A DNA stretch of 64,000 bases from Desnuesiella massiliensis (lineage in GTDB: Bacteria; Bacillota; Clostridia; Clostridiales; Clostridiaceae). The position numbers and the translations under genes are program-made. Within the stretch, counting starts at the first letter, position 1; the number at the start of each line of letters is the position of its first letter. The notes under the pieces are model-generated. The model had not been told where the DNA came from. It searched no databases and was given only the letters and a program-made list of their open reading frames with translations. The stretch spans positions 868,001 to 932,000 of the forward strand of contig NZ_LN879457.1 in NCBI RefSeq assembly GCF_001403615.1, in the 5' to 3' direction. Of this stretch, positions 8,310-16,526 are shown in pieces.

Positions 8310-9500
8310 TTAATCTTTATAGTTTAAAAAATTTAAGGCACAAAGTGATAGTAGGGCAGAAGTATTATGAATGATATCTTCATCAACCTTAAAAGTTGGA
8401 TTATGCAAATCTATATGTGTTCCTTTTTCTTTATTGGAATTTCCAATAGCTAAGAATACGCCAGGAACTTCCCTTTGAAAATAAGAAAAATCTTCTCCTA
8501 TCATCTCTGGTTTTTTCATTACTTGTACCTTTTCAGAACCAAAAAGAGTTTCAACTGCATCTTTAGCTAAATCCACCATAGAGCTATGATTGATTACTGA
8601 AGGATAACGAAAATCATATAGAAACTCGTAAGTGGCTCCGTAAGCTTCTGTAATGCCCTTAATAGTAGTTTCCATTAGTTGGGGAAGCTTATTTCTTAAA
8701 TCCTCACTGAAGGTACGGGTGGTGCCTTCCATTAAAACTTCTTCTGGAATAATATTTGGAGCAGAGCCAGATACAAATTTCCCCACAGTAATAACTAAAG
8801 GGTCCACAGGATCATTGCGCCTGCTTACTATATTTTGCAATGCAGTGTAGACTTGGCAGCCAATAGCTATAGGATCTATGCAATTGTGAGGAGCGGCTCC
8901 GTGACCACCTTTACCCTTTATTTTTATAATGAAAGTATCAGGAGCTGCCATCATTTCGCCATACCTTAAACCAAAGCTTCCAGAAGGTAAAGAGGGCCAA
9001 ACGTGAGCACCTATAGCCGCATCCACTTTAGGATTTTCTAGTGCCCCGTCCCTAATCATTCTTTCTGCTCCACCTACTATTTCCTCAGCAGGTTGAAATA
9101 AAAATTTAATGTTACCTTGAATTTGTTCTTTAAAATCTTTAAGAATCATGGCAGCTCCAATGACCCATGCTATGTGAGCATCATGACCACAGGCATGCAT
9201 AAATCCAGGGTTTTTAGACTTAAATTCTAAATCAGTCTGCTCCTCAATTTTTAAACAATCCATATCAGCTCTTATCATAATAGTTTTACCAGGTTTATAC
9301 CCTTTTAGAGTGCCTATTACACCAGTGATACCTACATTAGTTTGTACATCTAAACCTAATTCCCTTAATTTACTAGCAATATAAGCAGAAGTTTTGTATT
9401 CTTGTAGAGCAAACTCAGGGTAGGCATGAATATCCCTTCGTATAGATATAAGCTCTTTGCTTATGGCCTGAGCTTTTTTAAAAATCTTATCCGTAATCAT
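8310..9500 (-). CDS. M20D amidohydrolase (N-acyl-amino acid / hippurate hydrolase type)
   Basis: A 396-residue zinc- or manganese-dependent amidohydrolase of peptidase family M20D. Metal ligands are visible in MHACGHDAH (Cys104, His106) and in PAEEIVGGAERM. A dimerisation (lid) domain lies at about 180-295 (GKGGHGAAPHNCIDP), and the final ligand region is GEDFSYFQ. The family cleaves N-acyl amino acids, indole-acetyl amino acids or N-acetyl-diaminopimelate in the cytoplasm, and the sequence does not fix which. The length is normal. The gene is preceded by a clean AGGAGG and lies 20 bases downstream of the large hybrid kinase, so a shared transcript is possible. Confidence 0.85.
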   Translation of the reverse strand: MITDKIFKKAQAISKELISIRRDIHAYPEFALQEYKTSAYIASKLRELGLDVQTNVGITGVIGTLKGYKPGKTIMIRADMDCLKIEEQTDLEFKSKNPGFMHACGHDAHIAWVIGAAMILKDFKEQIQGNIKFLFQPAEEIVGGAERMIRDGALENPKVDAAIGAHVWPSLPSGSFGLRYGEMMAAPDTFIIKIKGKGGHGAAPHNCIDPIAIGCQVYTALQNIVSRRNDPVDPLVITVGKFVSGSAPNIIPEEVLMEGTTRTFSEDLRNKLPQLMETTIKGITEAYGATYEFLYDFRYPSVINHSSMVDLAKDAVETLFGSEKVQVMKKPEMIGEDFSYFQREVPGVFLAIGNSNKEKGTHIDLHNPTFKVDEDIIHNTSALLSLCALNFLNYKD

Positions 9501-9520
9501 GGGTACCTCCTAAGCACTTA

Positions 9521-12500
9521 TTATTTTAAGTATATATCAGAAAACTCAATATTTATTCTATCTACGTATTTAGAATCAGAGGAATATTCTTCGGTCTTCA
9601 ATCCACAATCCTTTTTTAGTTTAGCTGGGAGTTCAATAACAAATTCACTGCCGAAGCCGTATTCACTTTTTACATAGATATTTCCTTTGTGCAATGCAAC
9701 TAAAGATTTAACTAGAGATAAACCAATACCACTTCCTTCATTTTGCCTAGATAGAGATTTGTCAACCTGTGTAAATCTTTCAAAGATATTAGAGAGTTCC
9801 TCTTTGGGAATTCCAACACCAGTATCCTTAACAGAAATTCTAATGTAGTCACCTAGATCATTAATAGTTATATCAATTTCTCCACCCTTTGGAGTAAATT
9901 TTATAGCATTTGAAAGTAAGTTTAGTATAATTCTTTCCATCTTATCACTATCAAAAGCCATTATTTTTTCTTCTACATCAGTATCAAAAACTAGAGTGAT
10001 TTCATGAGACTCTGCATAGTTAACCACAGACATAACTATATCCTCTATCACTGAAACTATATTTTGGTTATATAGCTCTAAGGTTAAATAATTACCATCT
10101 ATCTTAGTTATATCAATAAGATTGTTAATTAGTCTTATAAGTCTAAGACAATTTTGCTTCATGACACCATGATAATCTTTTTTCATACACATTTCTAACT
10201 GATTATTATTTTTTAGTACTTCTATTAATTGTAGTGTACTCCATATAACATTTAGTGGTGTTCTAAGTTCATGAGAGATGTTAGCGAAAAACTCAGTTTT
10301 TAGTTTATCATATTCTAAAATTTCACTTAACTTATTTTCACTTTTTATAACATTGTCTTCTAATAGTTCTACCTTCTTATTTGCATCAATTACCTTTTCC
10401 TTAAGCAATAAGGCTTCTTTCACTGACTCTTTCAAGGTTATAAGAGTTTTTACTCTAGAAATTAATTCTAATTTATCAACGGGTTTAGTAAGATAATCAT
10501 TAGCTCCGCATTCAAAGGATACTACTAAACTTTCAGGTCTATTATCAGCAGTAAGCATCAAAATAGGAAGCTGGAACATGGAATATTCCTCTCTTAATAG
10601 ACTGCATATCTCATATCCTAACATATCTGGAAGCATAAGATCTAATATTAAAAGATCAATATCTGCAAAGTTTTTCAATAGCTCCAAAGCTTCAGCCCCA
10701 TTGTGAGCAGTTATTATATTATATCCATCCGGAGATAAAAACCTTTCTAAAACCTTTATGTTTATTTCTTCATCATCAACTATTAATATACTATGCTTTT
10801 TTGAATCAGATAAATTATTTAATGAGAAATCGTTAATTAAACTATCTTCTTTAAACAAGTTATTCAATAGATTTGGAATCGTGGAGGGGGATGTGGCTTT
10901 ATTATTGTAAACAGGCAGTATAAAAGAAAATTTAGAGCCTTCTCCTACTGCAGATTCTACATATATTGATCCATTATGCAATTCAATAAGTTTTTTCGTG
11001 ATGTTTAATCCTAAACCGGTACCTCCGTATTTTTTAGCTATTGAAAAATCTACCTGTTCGTAAGGTTCGAAGATGGCATTAAGTTTATCTTTAGGTATAC
11101 CTATACCAGTATCTTTAATTGATATTTCTACATAATTGCTGACAACCTTAGCATCAATTGCTATTGAACCATATTGAGTAAATTTTATAGCGTTACCGAT
11201 TAAATTATATAATATTTGTTGAAGTCTATTTTCATCAGCGATTGTAAAAGGTAACTCGCTTGAAATGTTATTGTTAATGGTTATCTTTTTTCCCTTAATT
11301 GCATGGGAACAAGTTAAGATAACTAGATCTACAGCTTGTCTTACATTAACAGGTTTTTTATCTAATTTTATGTCATTATTATTTAACTTAGAAAAATCTA
11401 AAATATCATTTACTAAATAAGACAATCTACTGGCGCTTGAATTAATTAGTTTTAGATTTAAAATCTGTTCCGAATTTAAATTATCAGCATTTTCCGTAAG
11501 TAGTGCTTGAGTAATTCCAATAACGCCATTTAATGGAGTTCTCAACTCGTGAGAAGTATTAGCTAAAAACTGATCCTTTATTTTATCTATGGATTTGAGG
11601 CGCTCTGACAAAGCCTCTACTTCGTTAAAAGCTTTTGAAAATTTATCTGCCATAACATAGCTCTGAACTAGAATAAAAATAAAAAGTCCTAATGCAGCAT
11701 AAGAGCCTGTCTGAATGATTGAATATTCGTAGAGTATATCATTAATATTTGTAACTAATACAGCAAAAGAACCTAGGGTGATGAGACTGCTTTTATATCC
11801 ATTACTTAGCCACTGCAAAGAAAGCTTAGATAAGATATATACAAGGACTAATATTGAAATTATTTCATAAGGTAAAATTAAATGTTCATAAAAATCAATA
11901 GGACTCACTAAAATAGATATACAGTAGGTTATAGTTAAAATCTTATAAGTCTTTAAAATATTCTTAGAAATAATGCCTGGGAAAAATTCATTTAAATATA
12001 TGGCAAATATATAAATATAAGTTAAAAAGGTTAAATAGCAAATTTTCATATGTATCTGCCAAGGGAAATTTGGAAAAAGGCTAATGAAAAATCGCTCTCC
12101 TACAAAAAGTGTTCTTATTGATAGTATAAGACAGAAAATAGAGAAAAATAATGTGTAACGATCTTTTTTTCTTTTGTTATATAAAGCAAGGTTATATATA
12201 CCAATTATTAAGCTGCTGCCGAAGATGAACAAATCAAAAGCTAATCTTTTAGACTTTAAAGCTATTATCTGTTCTTCGCTTCCCAATAAAATTGTATCAA
12301 TTTGAGGGGTATTTGCATCATAATTAGCGGTTTGCAAAATGATATCAAATTCCTTAGTTCTATTGTTAAAAGATCCAACCTTAGGAAGTAATTGAGGGTT
12401 GTAATCAGATTTTGATTCTCCTACTTTTCCAGTATAGGTAACTAGACGGTCTTCTACCCAGAGTCTATGAGAAGAATGAATAAAATCTGTTTTTAATGCA

Positions 12501-12877
12501 TAATAAACATTTTCCGAATTCGTTTTAACTCTTAGTTTATAAGTACCGAAGCCTTTATTAGGTAATATCATATTGGATGTATTATTTTTGATAAAGCTTC
12601 CTGGTAAATTTACTAGAGTAGTATATTTTAAGCTTTCGCCTTTTTTAAAGTCTTCTGGAGATAATAATTTATTATAGTAAAACTCCCATTGTCCTACAAG
12701 AGGGATTATTCCATCCTCTTGAAAGTTCCATTGCGTCAGATCTAGTTCACCCTGTTCAGCTTTGGGGTAACTTTTCGCATCGTTTTTATAATTATAATAA
12801 AAGAAAACAAAGATAGTTAAGCATAGCACTAACCAAAAAGTATTAATTAAGTATGATAAAGATTTATAGTTCTTCAT
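9521..12877 (-). CDS. Hybrid histidine kinase with 7TM sensor, receiver and two kinase modules
   Basis: A 1118-residue protein. TM1 is at about 10-28, followed by an external jelly-roll-like sensor (45-200, with QWEFYYNKLLSPEDF and a GTYKLRV strand) and seven membrane helices (213-410) of the 7TMR-DISM type. Next come a first kinase (His443 in ANTSHELRTPLN, NLIGNAIKF, KDTGIGIP, GGTGLGLNI), a receiver (about 695-805, with LILDLMLPD, LTADN and YLTKPV), and a second complete kinase (His about 868 in ANISHELRTPLN, NLLSNAIKF, KDTGVGIP, GSGIGLSLV). All catalytic motifs are intact in both modules. No receiver or output partner is encoded beside it. The external module is of a type often linked to carbohydrate sensing, which is inference here. 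Confidence 0.87.
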   Translation of the reverse strand: MKNYKSLSYLINTFWLVLCLTIFVFFYYNYKNDAKSYPKAEQGELDLTQWNFQEDGIIPLVGQWEFYYNKLLSPEDFKKGESLKYTTLVNLPGSFIKNNTSNMILPNKGFGTYKLRVKTNSENVYYALKTDFIHSSHRLWVEDRLVTYTGKVGESKSDYNPQLLPKVGSFNNRTKEFDIILQTANYDANTPQIDTILLGSEEQIIALKSKRLAFDLFIFGSSLIIGIYNLALYNKRKKDRYTLFFSIFCLILSIRTLFVGERFFISLFPNFPWQIHMKICYLTFLTYIYIFAIYLNEFFPGIISKNILKTYKILTITYCISILVSPIDFYEHLILPYEIISILVLVYILSKLSLQWLSNGYKSSLITLGSFAVLVTNINDILYEYSIIQTGSYAALGLFIFILVQSYVMADKFSKAFNEVEALSERLKSIDKIKDQFLANTSHELRTPLNGVIGITQALLTENADNLNSEQILNLKLINSSASRLSYLVNDILDFSKLNNNDIKLDKKPVNVRQAVDLVILTCSHAIKGKKITINNNISSELPFTIADENRLQQILYNLIGNAIKFTQYGSIAIDAKVVSNYVEISIKDTGIGIPKDKLNAIFEPYEQVDFSIAKKYGGTGLGLNITKKLIELHNGSIYVESAVGEGSKFSFILPVYNNKATSPSTIPNLLNNLFKEDSLINDFSLNNLSDSKKHSILIVDDEEINIKVLERFLSPDGYNIITAHNGAEALELLKNFADIDLLILDLMLPDMLGYEICSLLREEYSMFQLPILMLTADNRPESLVVSFECGANDYLTKPVDKLELISRVKTLITLKESVKEALLLKEKVIDANKKVELLEDNVIKSENKLSEILEYDKLKTEFFANISHELRTPLNVIWSTLQLIEVLKNNNQLEMCMKKDYHGVMKQNCLRLIRLINNLIDITKIDGNYLTLELYNQNIVSVIEDIVMSVVNYAESHEITLVFDTDVEEKIMAFDSDKMERIILNLLSNAIKFTPKGGEIDITINDLGDYIRISVKDTGVGIPKEELSNIFERFTQVDKSLSRQNEGSGIGLSLVKSLVALHKGNIYVKSEYGFGSEFVIELPAKLKKDCGLKTEEYSSDSKYVDRINIEFSDIYLK

Positions 12878-13072
12878 AATTACCTCTCATTACGATATAT
12901 ATTAATTAATATTAAAATATAAATAGCTTTTTCGTAAACTCATAGTTCTAGTTAATATACGTAAAAAAAATATCATTAAGTAATATTTTAACATATTATA
13001 GATAACATTTTAAATACATAAAAGATTAAAAAATATGTAGCTTCGATTAAATATGACAAAGTATTGTAAATT

Positions 13073-13115
13073 AAAAATCCAGTATTCATACATAAAAAAT
13101 GCATACTGGATTTTT
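13073..13115 (-). terminator. Terminator after the SpoIIAA-like gene
   Basis: AAAAATCCAGTAT and ATACTGGATTTTT form a perfect 13-base stem around a 17-base loop, with T runs on both strands. It follows the leftward gene ending at 13147. The rest of the 12878-13146 spacer, upstream of the hybrid kinase, is AT-rich and shows nothing further. Confidence 0.8.
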
Positions 13116-13146
13116 ATAATATTTAAGATATTCTTTTATAGAGTCT

Positions 13147-13497
13147 TTAAACTAAGTTCAAGAATTCCTCAACCTCATTAAGAGAATTAAAAGCATTTTT
13201 TATATGAGGGAAGTGACCTTCACTATAAAGGGTATACATATCCGTTGAAAGAACTACTGCTACAGCTTTGATACCTTTTTCTATGCCTTTTTCTCTTATA
13301 CTATTAAATTTGCTTCCAGATTTTATTTCTTCTAAAGAAGCATTAGATAAATCTGTACATACGGTAAAGCCAGGCTTTACATAATTAAGTATAGTAATCA
13401 TATCTTCAATATATTTTTTTATTTCACTTTCGGATAGTGTATCTGTTATGCTAATATATATTCTATTTAAACCTTTATCATAATTTACTGAAAACAT
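13147..13497 (-). CDS. SpoIIAA/STAS-like small protein, paralogue A
   Basis: A protein of 116 residues with an alternating strand-helix pattern like SpoIIAA/STAS-type folds. It aligns with the two proteins encoded at 14919 and 15530: a start FSVNYDKGLNRIYISI matching YxVKYDxxKNRIY, KPGFTVCTDLS matching GFTYLCDIS, and an EVEEFLNL end matching EEAEKYL. It is the most divergent of the three and lacks their RAYGENQTTMF segment. The ATG at 13497 has AGAGG eight bases upstream and aligns with the starts of its paralogues; the longer frame beginning at 13524 overlaps the previous gene's stop. It lies 13 bases after the KAS III gene. The function is unknown, though a link to lipid or regulatory binding can be guessed from its neighbour. 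Confidence 0.65.
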   Translation of the reverse strand: MFSVNYDKGLNRIYISITDTLSESEIKKYIEDMITILNYVKPGFTVCTDLSNASLEEIKSGSKFNSIREKGIEKGIKAVAVVLSTDMYTLYSEGHFPHIKNAFNSLNEVEEFLNLV

Positions 13498-13510
13498 ATA
13501 GTCATCCTCT

Positions 13511-14533
13511 TTACTTAGTGTCATGCCATTTTAAAACTGCTACAGAATTGTTTTTACCTGCACCAGGAGAAGCAATTAATACATTATATCCATCTCTCAA
13601 AAGGCCTTTTCTTTTAGCTTCATACATATTAATAGGAATTACAGAAGAAGCCATATTACCATATTTGCTAAAGGTTTCATAGGATTTCTCTTTAGGAATA
13701 CCAACAAACTCTCTCCAGGCGTCATGAGCCCAATGGCAAGGTTGGTGAGATAAAAACAAATCTATATCTTCAGATTTTATATCAGCCTTTTCCAATACCT
13801 TTGAAAGTAAGTGACACATGTCATCTACAGAATTTTGTCCCATTTCTCTAGTCTTAGCTGCGTTTGTAGTTAAGTATGGTCTCATAGGAACAGGCTCGCA
13901 GTGTTTTCTCTTAGTAACATCATAGGGCAATCTTTCTGTAAGAGTAAAAGCGTCATGGTAATAACCATCTGAATTAAAGGTAGATGCTATATAACCCTTA
14001 CCATCTGGAACCCTACTCATAAGGACAGCACCAGCACCATCACCAATAGGTGCTGCTAGATAGTCAGACCTATCTAAAATCCAAGAGTGAAAAACTGAAG
14101 TTACTATAAGTATATTTTTAAACTCTCCTGTAGCTATAAGGTTAGCTGCATTAACCACCATAGTAACAAAACTGGAACAGCAAGTGTCTACATTCCAAGC
14201 GGCAGCATTTTTTAAACCTAATTTGTATTGCACAAGGCTTGCGTTTCCAGGAATTAATTCATCCTGAATCATAGAGTGAACCATTACAAGATCTATGTCT
14301 TCTGGCTTTAATCCAGAGTCTTCTATGGCAACCATACCTGCTCTAGCTTCAGCATCAGAAGGTAATACACCCTCTGGAAATACTCTTCTTTCTTCAATAC
14401 CTTGGAATACATTCTTATTTTTTTTAGTAAGATTTACAAAGTCTACCCCATCCCAATAGTCATTCTTTCTTATAATTTCTGGAATATAGGCACCAACTCC
14501 AATTATCCCTGCTGAATACATTTCTTTTAACAT
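13511..14533 (-). CDS. 3-oxoacyl-ACP synthase III family (KAS III/FabH-like)
   Basis: A 340-residue thiolase-fold condensing enzyme. The active Cys is about residue 119 in NVDTCCSSFV, the His is in LSHQPCHWAHD and the Asn in YGNMASSVIP, giving the Cys-His-Asn triad of KAS III. The sequence differs from housekeeping FabH (DTCCSSF instead of a CAGF-type motif, HQPCHW instead of HQAN), so it is more likely a specialised initiating or acyl-transferring enzyme than the essential FabH. No ACP or other fatty-acid genes are nearby. ATG at 14533 is chosen because AGGAGG precedes it; the longer frame from 14566 would include that site. Confidence 0.8.
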   Translation of the reverse strand: MLKEMYSAGIIGVGAYIPEIIRKNDYWDGVDFVNLTKKNKNVFQGIEERRVFPEGVLPSDAEARAGMVAIEDSGLKPEDIDLVMVHSMIQDELIPGNASLVQYKLGLKNAAAWNVDTCCSSFVTMVVNAANLIATGEFKNILIVTSVFHSWILDRSDYLAAPIGDGAGAVLMSRVPDGKGYIASTFNSDGYYHDAFTLTERLPYDVTKRKHCEPVPMRPYLTTNAAKTREMGQNSVDDMCHLLSKVLEKADIKSEDIDLFLSHQPCHWAHDAWREFVGIPKEKSYETFSKYGNMASSVIPINMYEAKRKGLLRDGYNVLIASPGAGKNNSVAVLKWHDTK

Positions 14534-14918
14534 ATTTTGTCCTCCTATGCGTTGAGTATTATGCAATTTTTATATAAACATATCCTAAAGATTATAAATT
14601 TAATCTATCAAGGAAAATATTTATATATTATTACATTAATACTGATATTTCGATAAAACATGGAAAAATCCTTCATGAAATTTAATATTTAATAAAAAAT
14701 ATAATTTAATTCTATTTGCTCAATAACTGGAAAAAATACACTGTAACCTATAAGCAATAATAGAAGTGTATGTAATATTATGTATATATAATGATTAATT
14801 TGAAAAATAATACATGAAATTTGTTGAAAAAAATAATATTTAATGGTAAAATTAACTTGGTTGAAAACAATATTAAAACAATCTATATATTTAATTAAGT
14901 GAAAGGATGGGATTTTGT
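14534..14918. promoter_or_regulatory. Divergent spacer with promoter of SpoIIAA-like paralogue B
   Basis: This 385-base AT-rich spacer separates leftward KAS III from the rightward small gene. A promoter is visible at 14824-14852: TTGAAA, 17 bases, then TAAAAT with an extended TGG just before it. The block from about 14770 to 14852 is repeated in front of the next paralogue (about 15381-15465). Shared pieces include GAAAAATAATACATGAAA and the spacing of the promoter, so gene and promoter were duplicated together. No coding frame or RNA motif is recognised in the rest. Confidence 0.6.
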
Positions 14919-15272
14919 ATGTATAATGTTAAATACGATGCTGGTAAGAATAGAATTTATGCTGTTTTAGAAGGTACAAGCAATTTAGATGAAATAAAAA
15001 AATATAATGCTGATTTTATCAAAGCTATAGACCAAGCAAAGCCAGGATTTACTTATCTTTGTGATATATCAAAAAGAGGCGTAGAATTGCCTGAATGCGT
15101 TAAAGAATTAGAAGTTGGAAAAAACTATTCTATAAAAAAAGGAATATCAAAGTTTGCTTTCATTATTGATGGAGCAATACTTAAAATGCAATTAAAAAGA
15201 GCTTATGGAGAGAATCAAACTACCATGTTTGCTACTAAGGAAGAAGCAGAAAAGTATTTAGATGCTAAATAA
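14919..15272 (+). CDS. SpoIIAA/STAS-like small protein, paralogue B
   Basis: A cytoplasmic protein of 117 residues with no signal or membrane segment. It is roughly three-quarters identical to paralogue C, without gaps. The two share GFTYLCDISKRGVELPEC and GAILKMQLKRAYGENQTTMF almost unchanged, which points to a conserved binding surface. The fold pattern resembles SpoIIAA/STAS, by eye only. The in-frame ATG at 14907 sits directly on the GAAAGG; the ATG at 14919 matches the start of the paralogues and has AAGGATGG at a usable distance. The function is unknown. Confidence 0.7.
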   Translation: MYNVKYDAGKNRIYAVLEGTSNLDEIKKYNADFIKAIDQAKPGFTYLCDISKRGVELPECVKELEVGKNYSIKKGISKFAFIIDGAILKMQLKRAYGENQTTMFATKEEAEKYLDAK

Positions 15273-15288
15273 TATTAAATTAAGAATG

Positions 15289-15333
15289 AACACTATTAAA
15301 TTCTACTGTAGTAGCATTTGATGGTGTTTTTTT
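15289..15333 (+). terminator. Terminator of paralogue B
   Basis: AACACTATTAAATTC pairs imperfectly (with G-U pairs) with GCATTTGATGGTGTT, enclosing TACTGTAGTA, and seven or more T residues follow. It lies 16 bases past the stop codon. Confidence 0.7.
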
Positions 15334-15436
15334 ATTACTTAAAAAAGAGTTTTTGTATATTAATAGGATGTTATAGAATATAATGTAACATTATGTATTT
15401 ATAATGGATAAATAGAAAAATAATACATGAAAAATG

Positions 15437-15465
15437 TTGAAATAAATAGTATATAATGGTAGTAT
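15437..15465 (+). promoter_or_regulatory. Promoter of paralogue C (duplicate of the paralogue B promoter)
   Basis: TTGAAA (15437-15442), a 17-base spacer ending TGG, and TAGTAT (15460-15465). The layout is the same as at 14824-14852, and the upstream block AATAATACATGAAA is also conserved. The shared upstream block could be a common regulator site. Confidence 0.6.
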
Positions 15466-15529
15466 GGAATTGTTGGATTTAAATTTTATATAATGTTTAA
15501 AAAAATATGGATTAAGGGAGTGGATTGGG

Positions 15530-15883
15530 TTGTACAGTATTAAATTTGATTCAGTTAAGAATAGGATTTATACAGTCCTAGAAGGTTCCAGCAATCTTGA
15601 AGAAGTAAAAAAGTGCAATATGGAATTTATGAAGGCTGTAGATAATGCAAAATCTGGATTTACTTATCTTTGTGATATATCCAAAAGAGGAGTAGAATTA
15701 CCAGAATGTATAGAAGAATTAGAAAATGCAAAAAATTATGCTATACAAAAGGGTTTATCAAGGGTAGCCTTCATTGTTGATGGAGCTATACTTAAAATGC
15801 AACTGAAAAGGGCTTATGGAGAAAATCAAACCACCATGTTTGTATCTAAAGAGGAAGCAGAAAGATATTTAGATGGTAAATAA
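15530..15883 (+). CDS. SpoIIAA/STAS-like small protein, paralogue C
   Basis: A 117-residue twin of the protein at 14919, the same length and without gaps. It begins MYSIKFDSVKNRIY and ends EEAERYLDGK. The conserved core includes LCDISKRGVELPEC and the Gly-Glu-Asn-Gln segment of RAYGENQTTMF. The start is a TTG, supported by GGGAG nine bases upstream and by alignment of both ends with the paralogue. Tandem duplication with the promoter suggests selection for dose or for separate control. No enzymatic motif is seen. Confidence 0.7.
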   Translation: MYSIKFDSVKNRIYTVLEGSSNLEEVKKCNMEFMKAVDNAKSGFTYLCDISKRGVELPECIEELENAKNYAIQKGLSRVAFIVDGAILKMQLKRAYGENQTTMFVSKEEAERYLDGK

Positions 15884-15890
15884 TTTTTTT

Positions 15891-15923
15891 AAAGTACTAT
15901 GCTTATAGCCTAGTACTTTTTTA
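15891..15923 (+). terminator. Terminator of paralogue C
   Basis: AAAGTACTA and TAGTACTTT pair over nine bases around an 11-base loop and run into TTTTTT, seven bases after the stop codon. Confidence 0.8.
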
Positions 15924-15981
15924 TTGGTCCAAAATTATTAATATTTTATAAAAAATAATTAAAGCTACTTGTAGTATTATT

Positions 15982-16039
15982 AAAATAATTTATAATATAA
16001 ATAGTTTGTGTACGAAATATTTATATTATAAATTATTTT
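15982..16039 (+). promoter_or_regulatory. Perfect 22-base inverted repeat in front of the marR operon
   Basis: AAAATAATTTATAATATAAA plus TA at 15982-16003 is repeated exactly inverted at 16018-16039. The 14-base centre contains TTTGTGTACGAAA. The right arm ends 15 bases before the marR start, and the left arm includes TATAAT- and TAATAT-like -10 sequences. This is probably the MarR operator/promoter region, or an mRNA hairpin just before the ribosome-binding site. Confidence 0.55.
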
Positions 16040-16054
16040 GAGAGGAGATATTAT

Positions 16055-16501
16055 ATGTCAACCTTATCTAAAAAAGATAATGGTAAGAAAGTATTAACTT
16101 TGTTAAATGAGATTAATCTAACAATAAATAAGAATTTAAAGAGTAAGTTTTGTTCTTACGGTTTTACTGTTCCTCAGATTACTGTTTTGGCTGTATTATC
16201 ACAAAATAAAAAAATGAAAATTTCAGATATAAGCAAGCTTATACATTCAACTAACAGTACTGTGTCTGGAATTGTGGATAGACTAGAAAAACAGGGATTT
16301 ATAAAAAGGGTAAAAAGTCAGGAAGATAGGAGAGTAGTATTTGTAGAACTAGATCATAAATTTTTAGACATGAAAGAAGAAATAGATAAAGAAATGGCTA
16401 GCTATCTAGATGGTATTTTTAAAAATATAGATGAGGAAAAGACATTATCCATTATAAGTGGGCTAGAAAACTTGAAGGCCATATTATTAAGTAATGACTA
16501 A
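16055..16501 (+). CDS. MarR-family transcriptional regulator
   Basis: A 148-residue winged-helix regulator. Helices around 20-60 lead to the recognition region ISDISKLIHSTNSTVSGIVDRLEKQGFI (given here only by position, about 65-95), followed by the wing RVKSQEDRRVVFVEL, all as in MarR. It leads a four-gene operon with a MacAB-type exporter, so it most likely represses that exporter and is released by a toxic compound. The Shine-Dalgarno is GAGAGGAGAT. It overlaps the adaptor frame slightly, but the true adaptor start lies downstream. Confidence 0.85.
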   Translation: MSTLSKKDNGKKVLTLLNEINLTINKNLKSKFCSYGFTVPQITVLAVLSQNKKMKISDISKLIHSTNSTVSGIVDRLEKQGFIKRVKSQEDRRVVFVELDHKFLDMKEEIDKEMASYLDGIFKNIDEEKTLSIISGLENLKAILLSND

Positions 16502-16526
16502 TTTATTAGAAAAGAGGAGAAAAAAT

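Noticed and set aside
9426..9677. Plus-strand frame of 83 codons across the M20D/hybrid kinase junction
   Set aside because: It runs antisense to the ends of two well-supported genes and has no Shine-Dalgarno.
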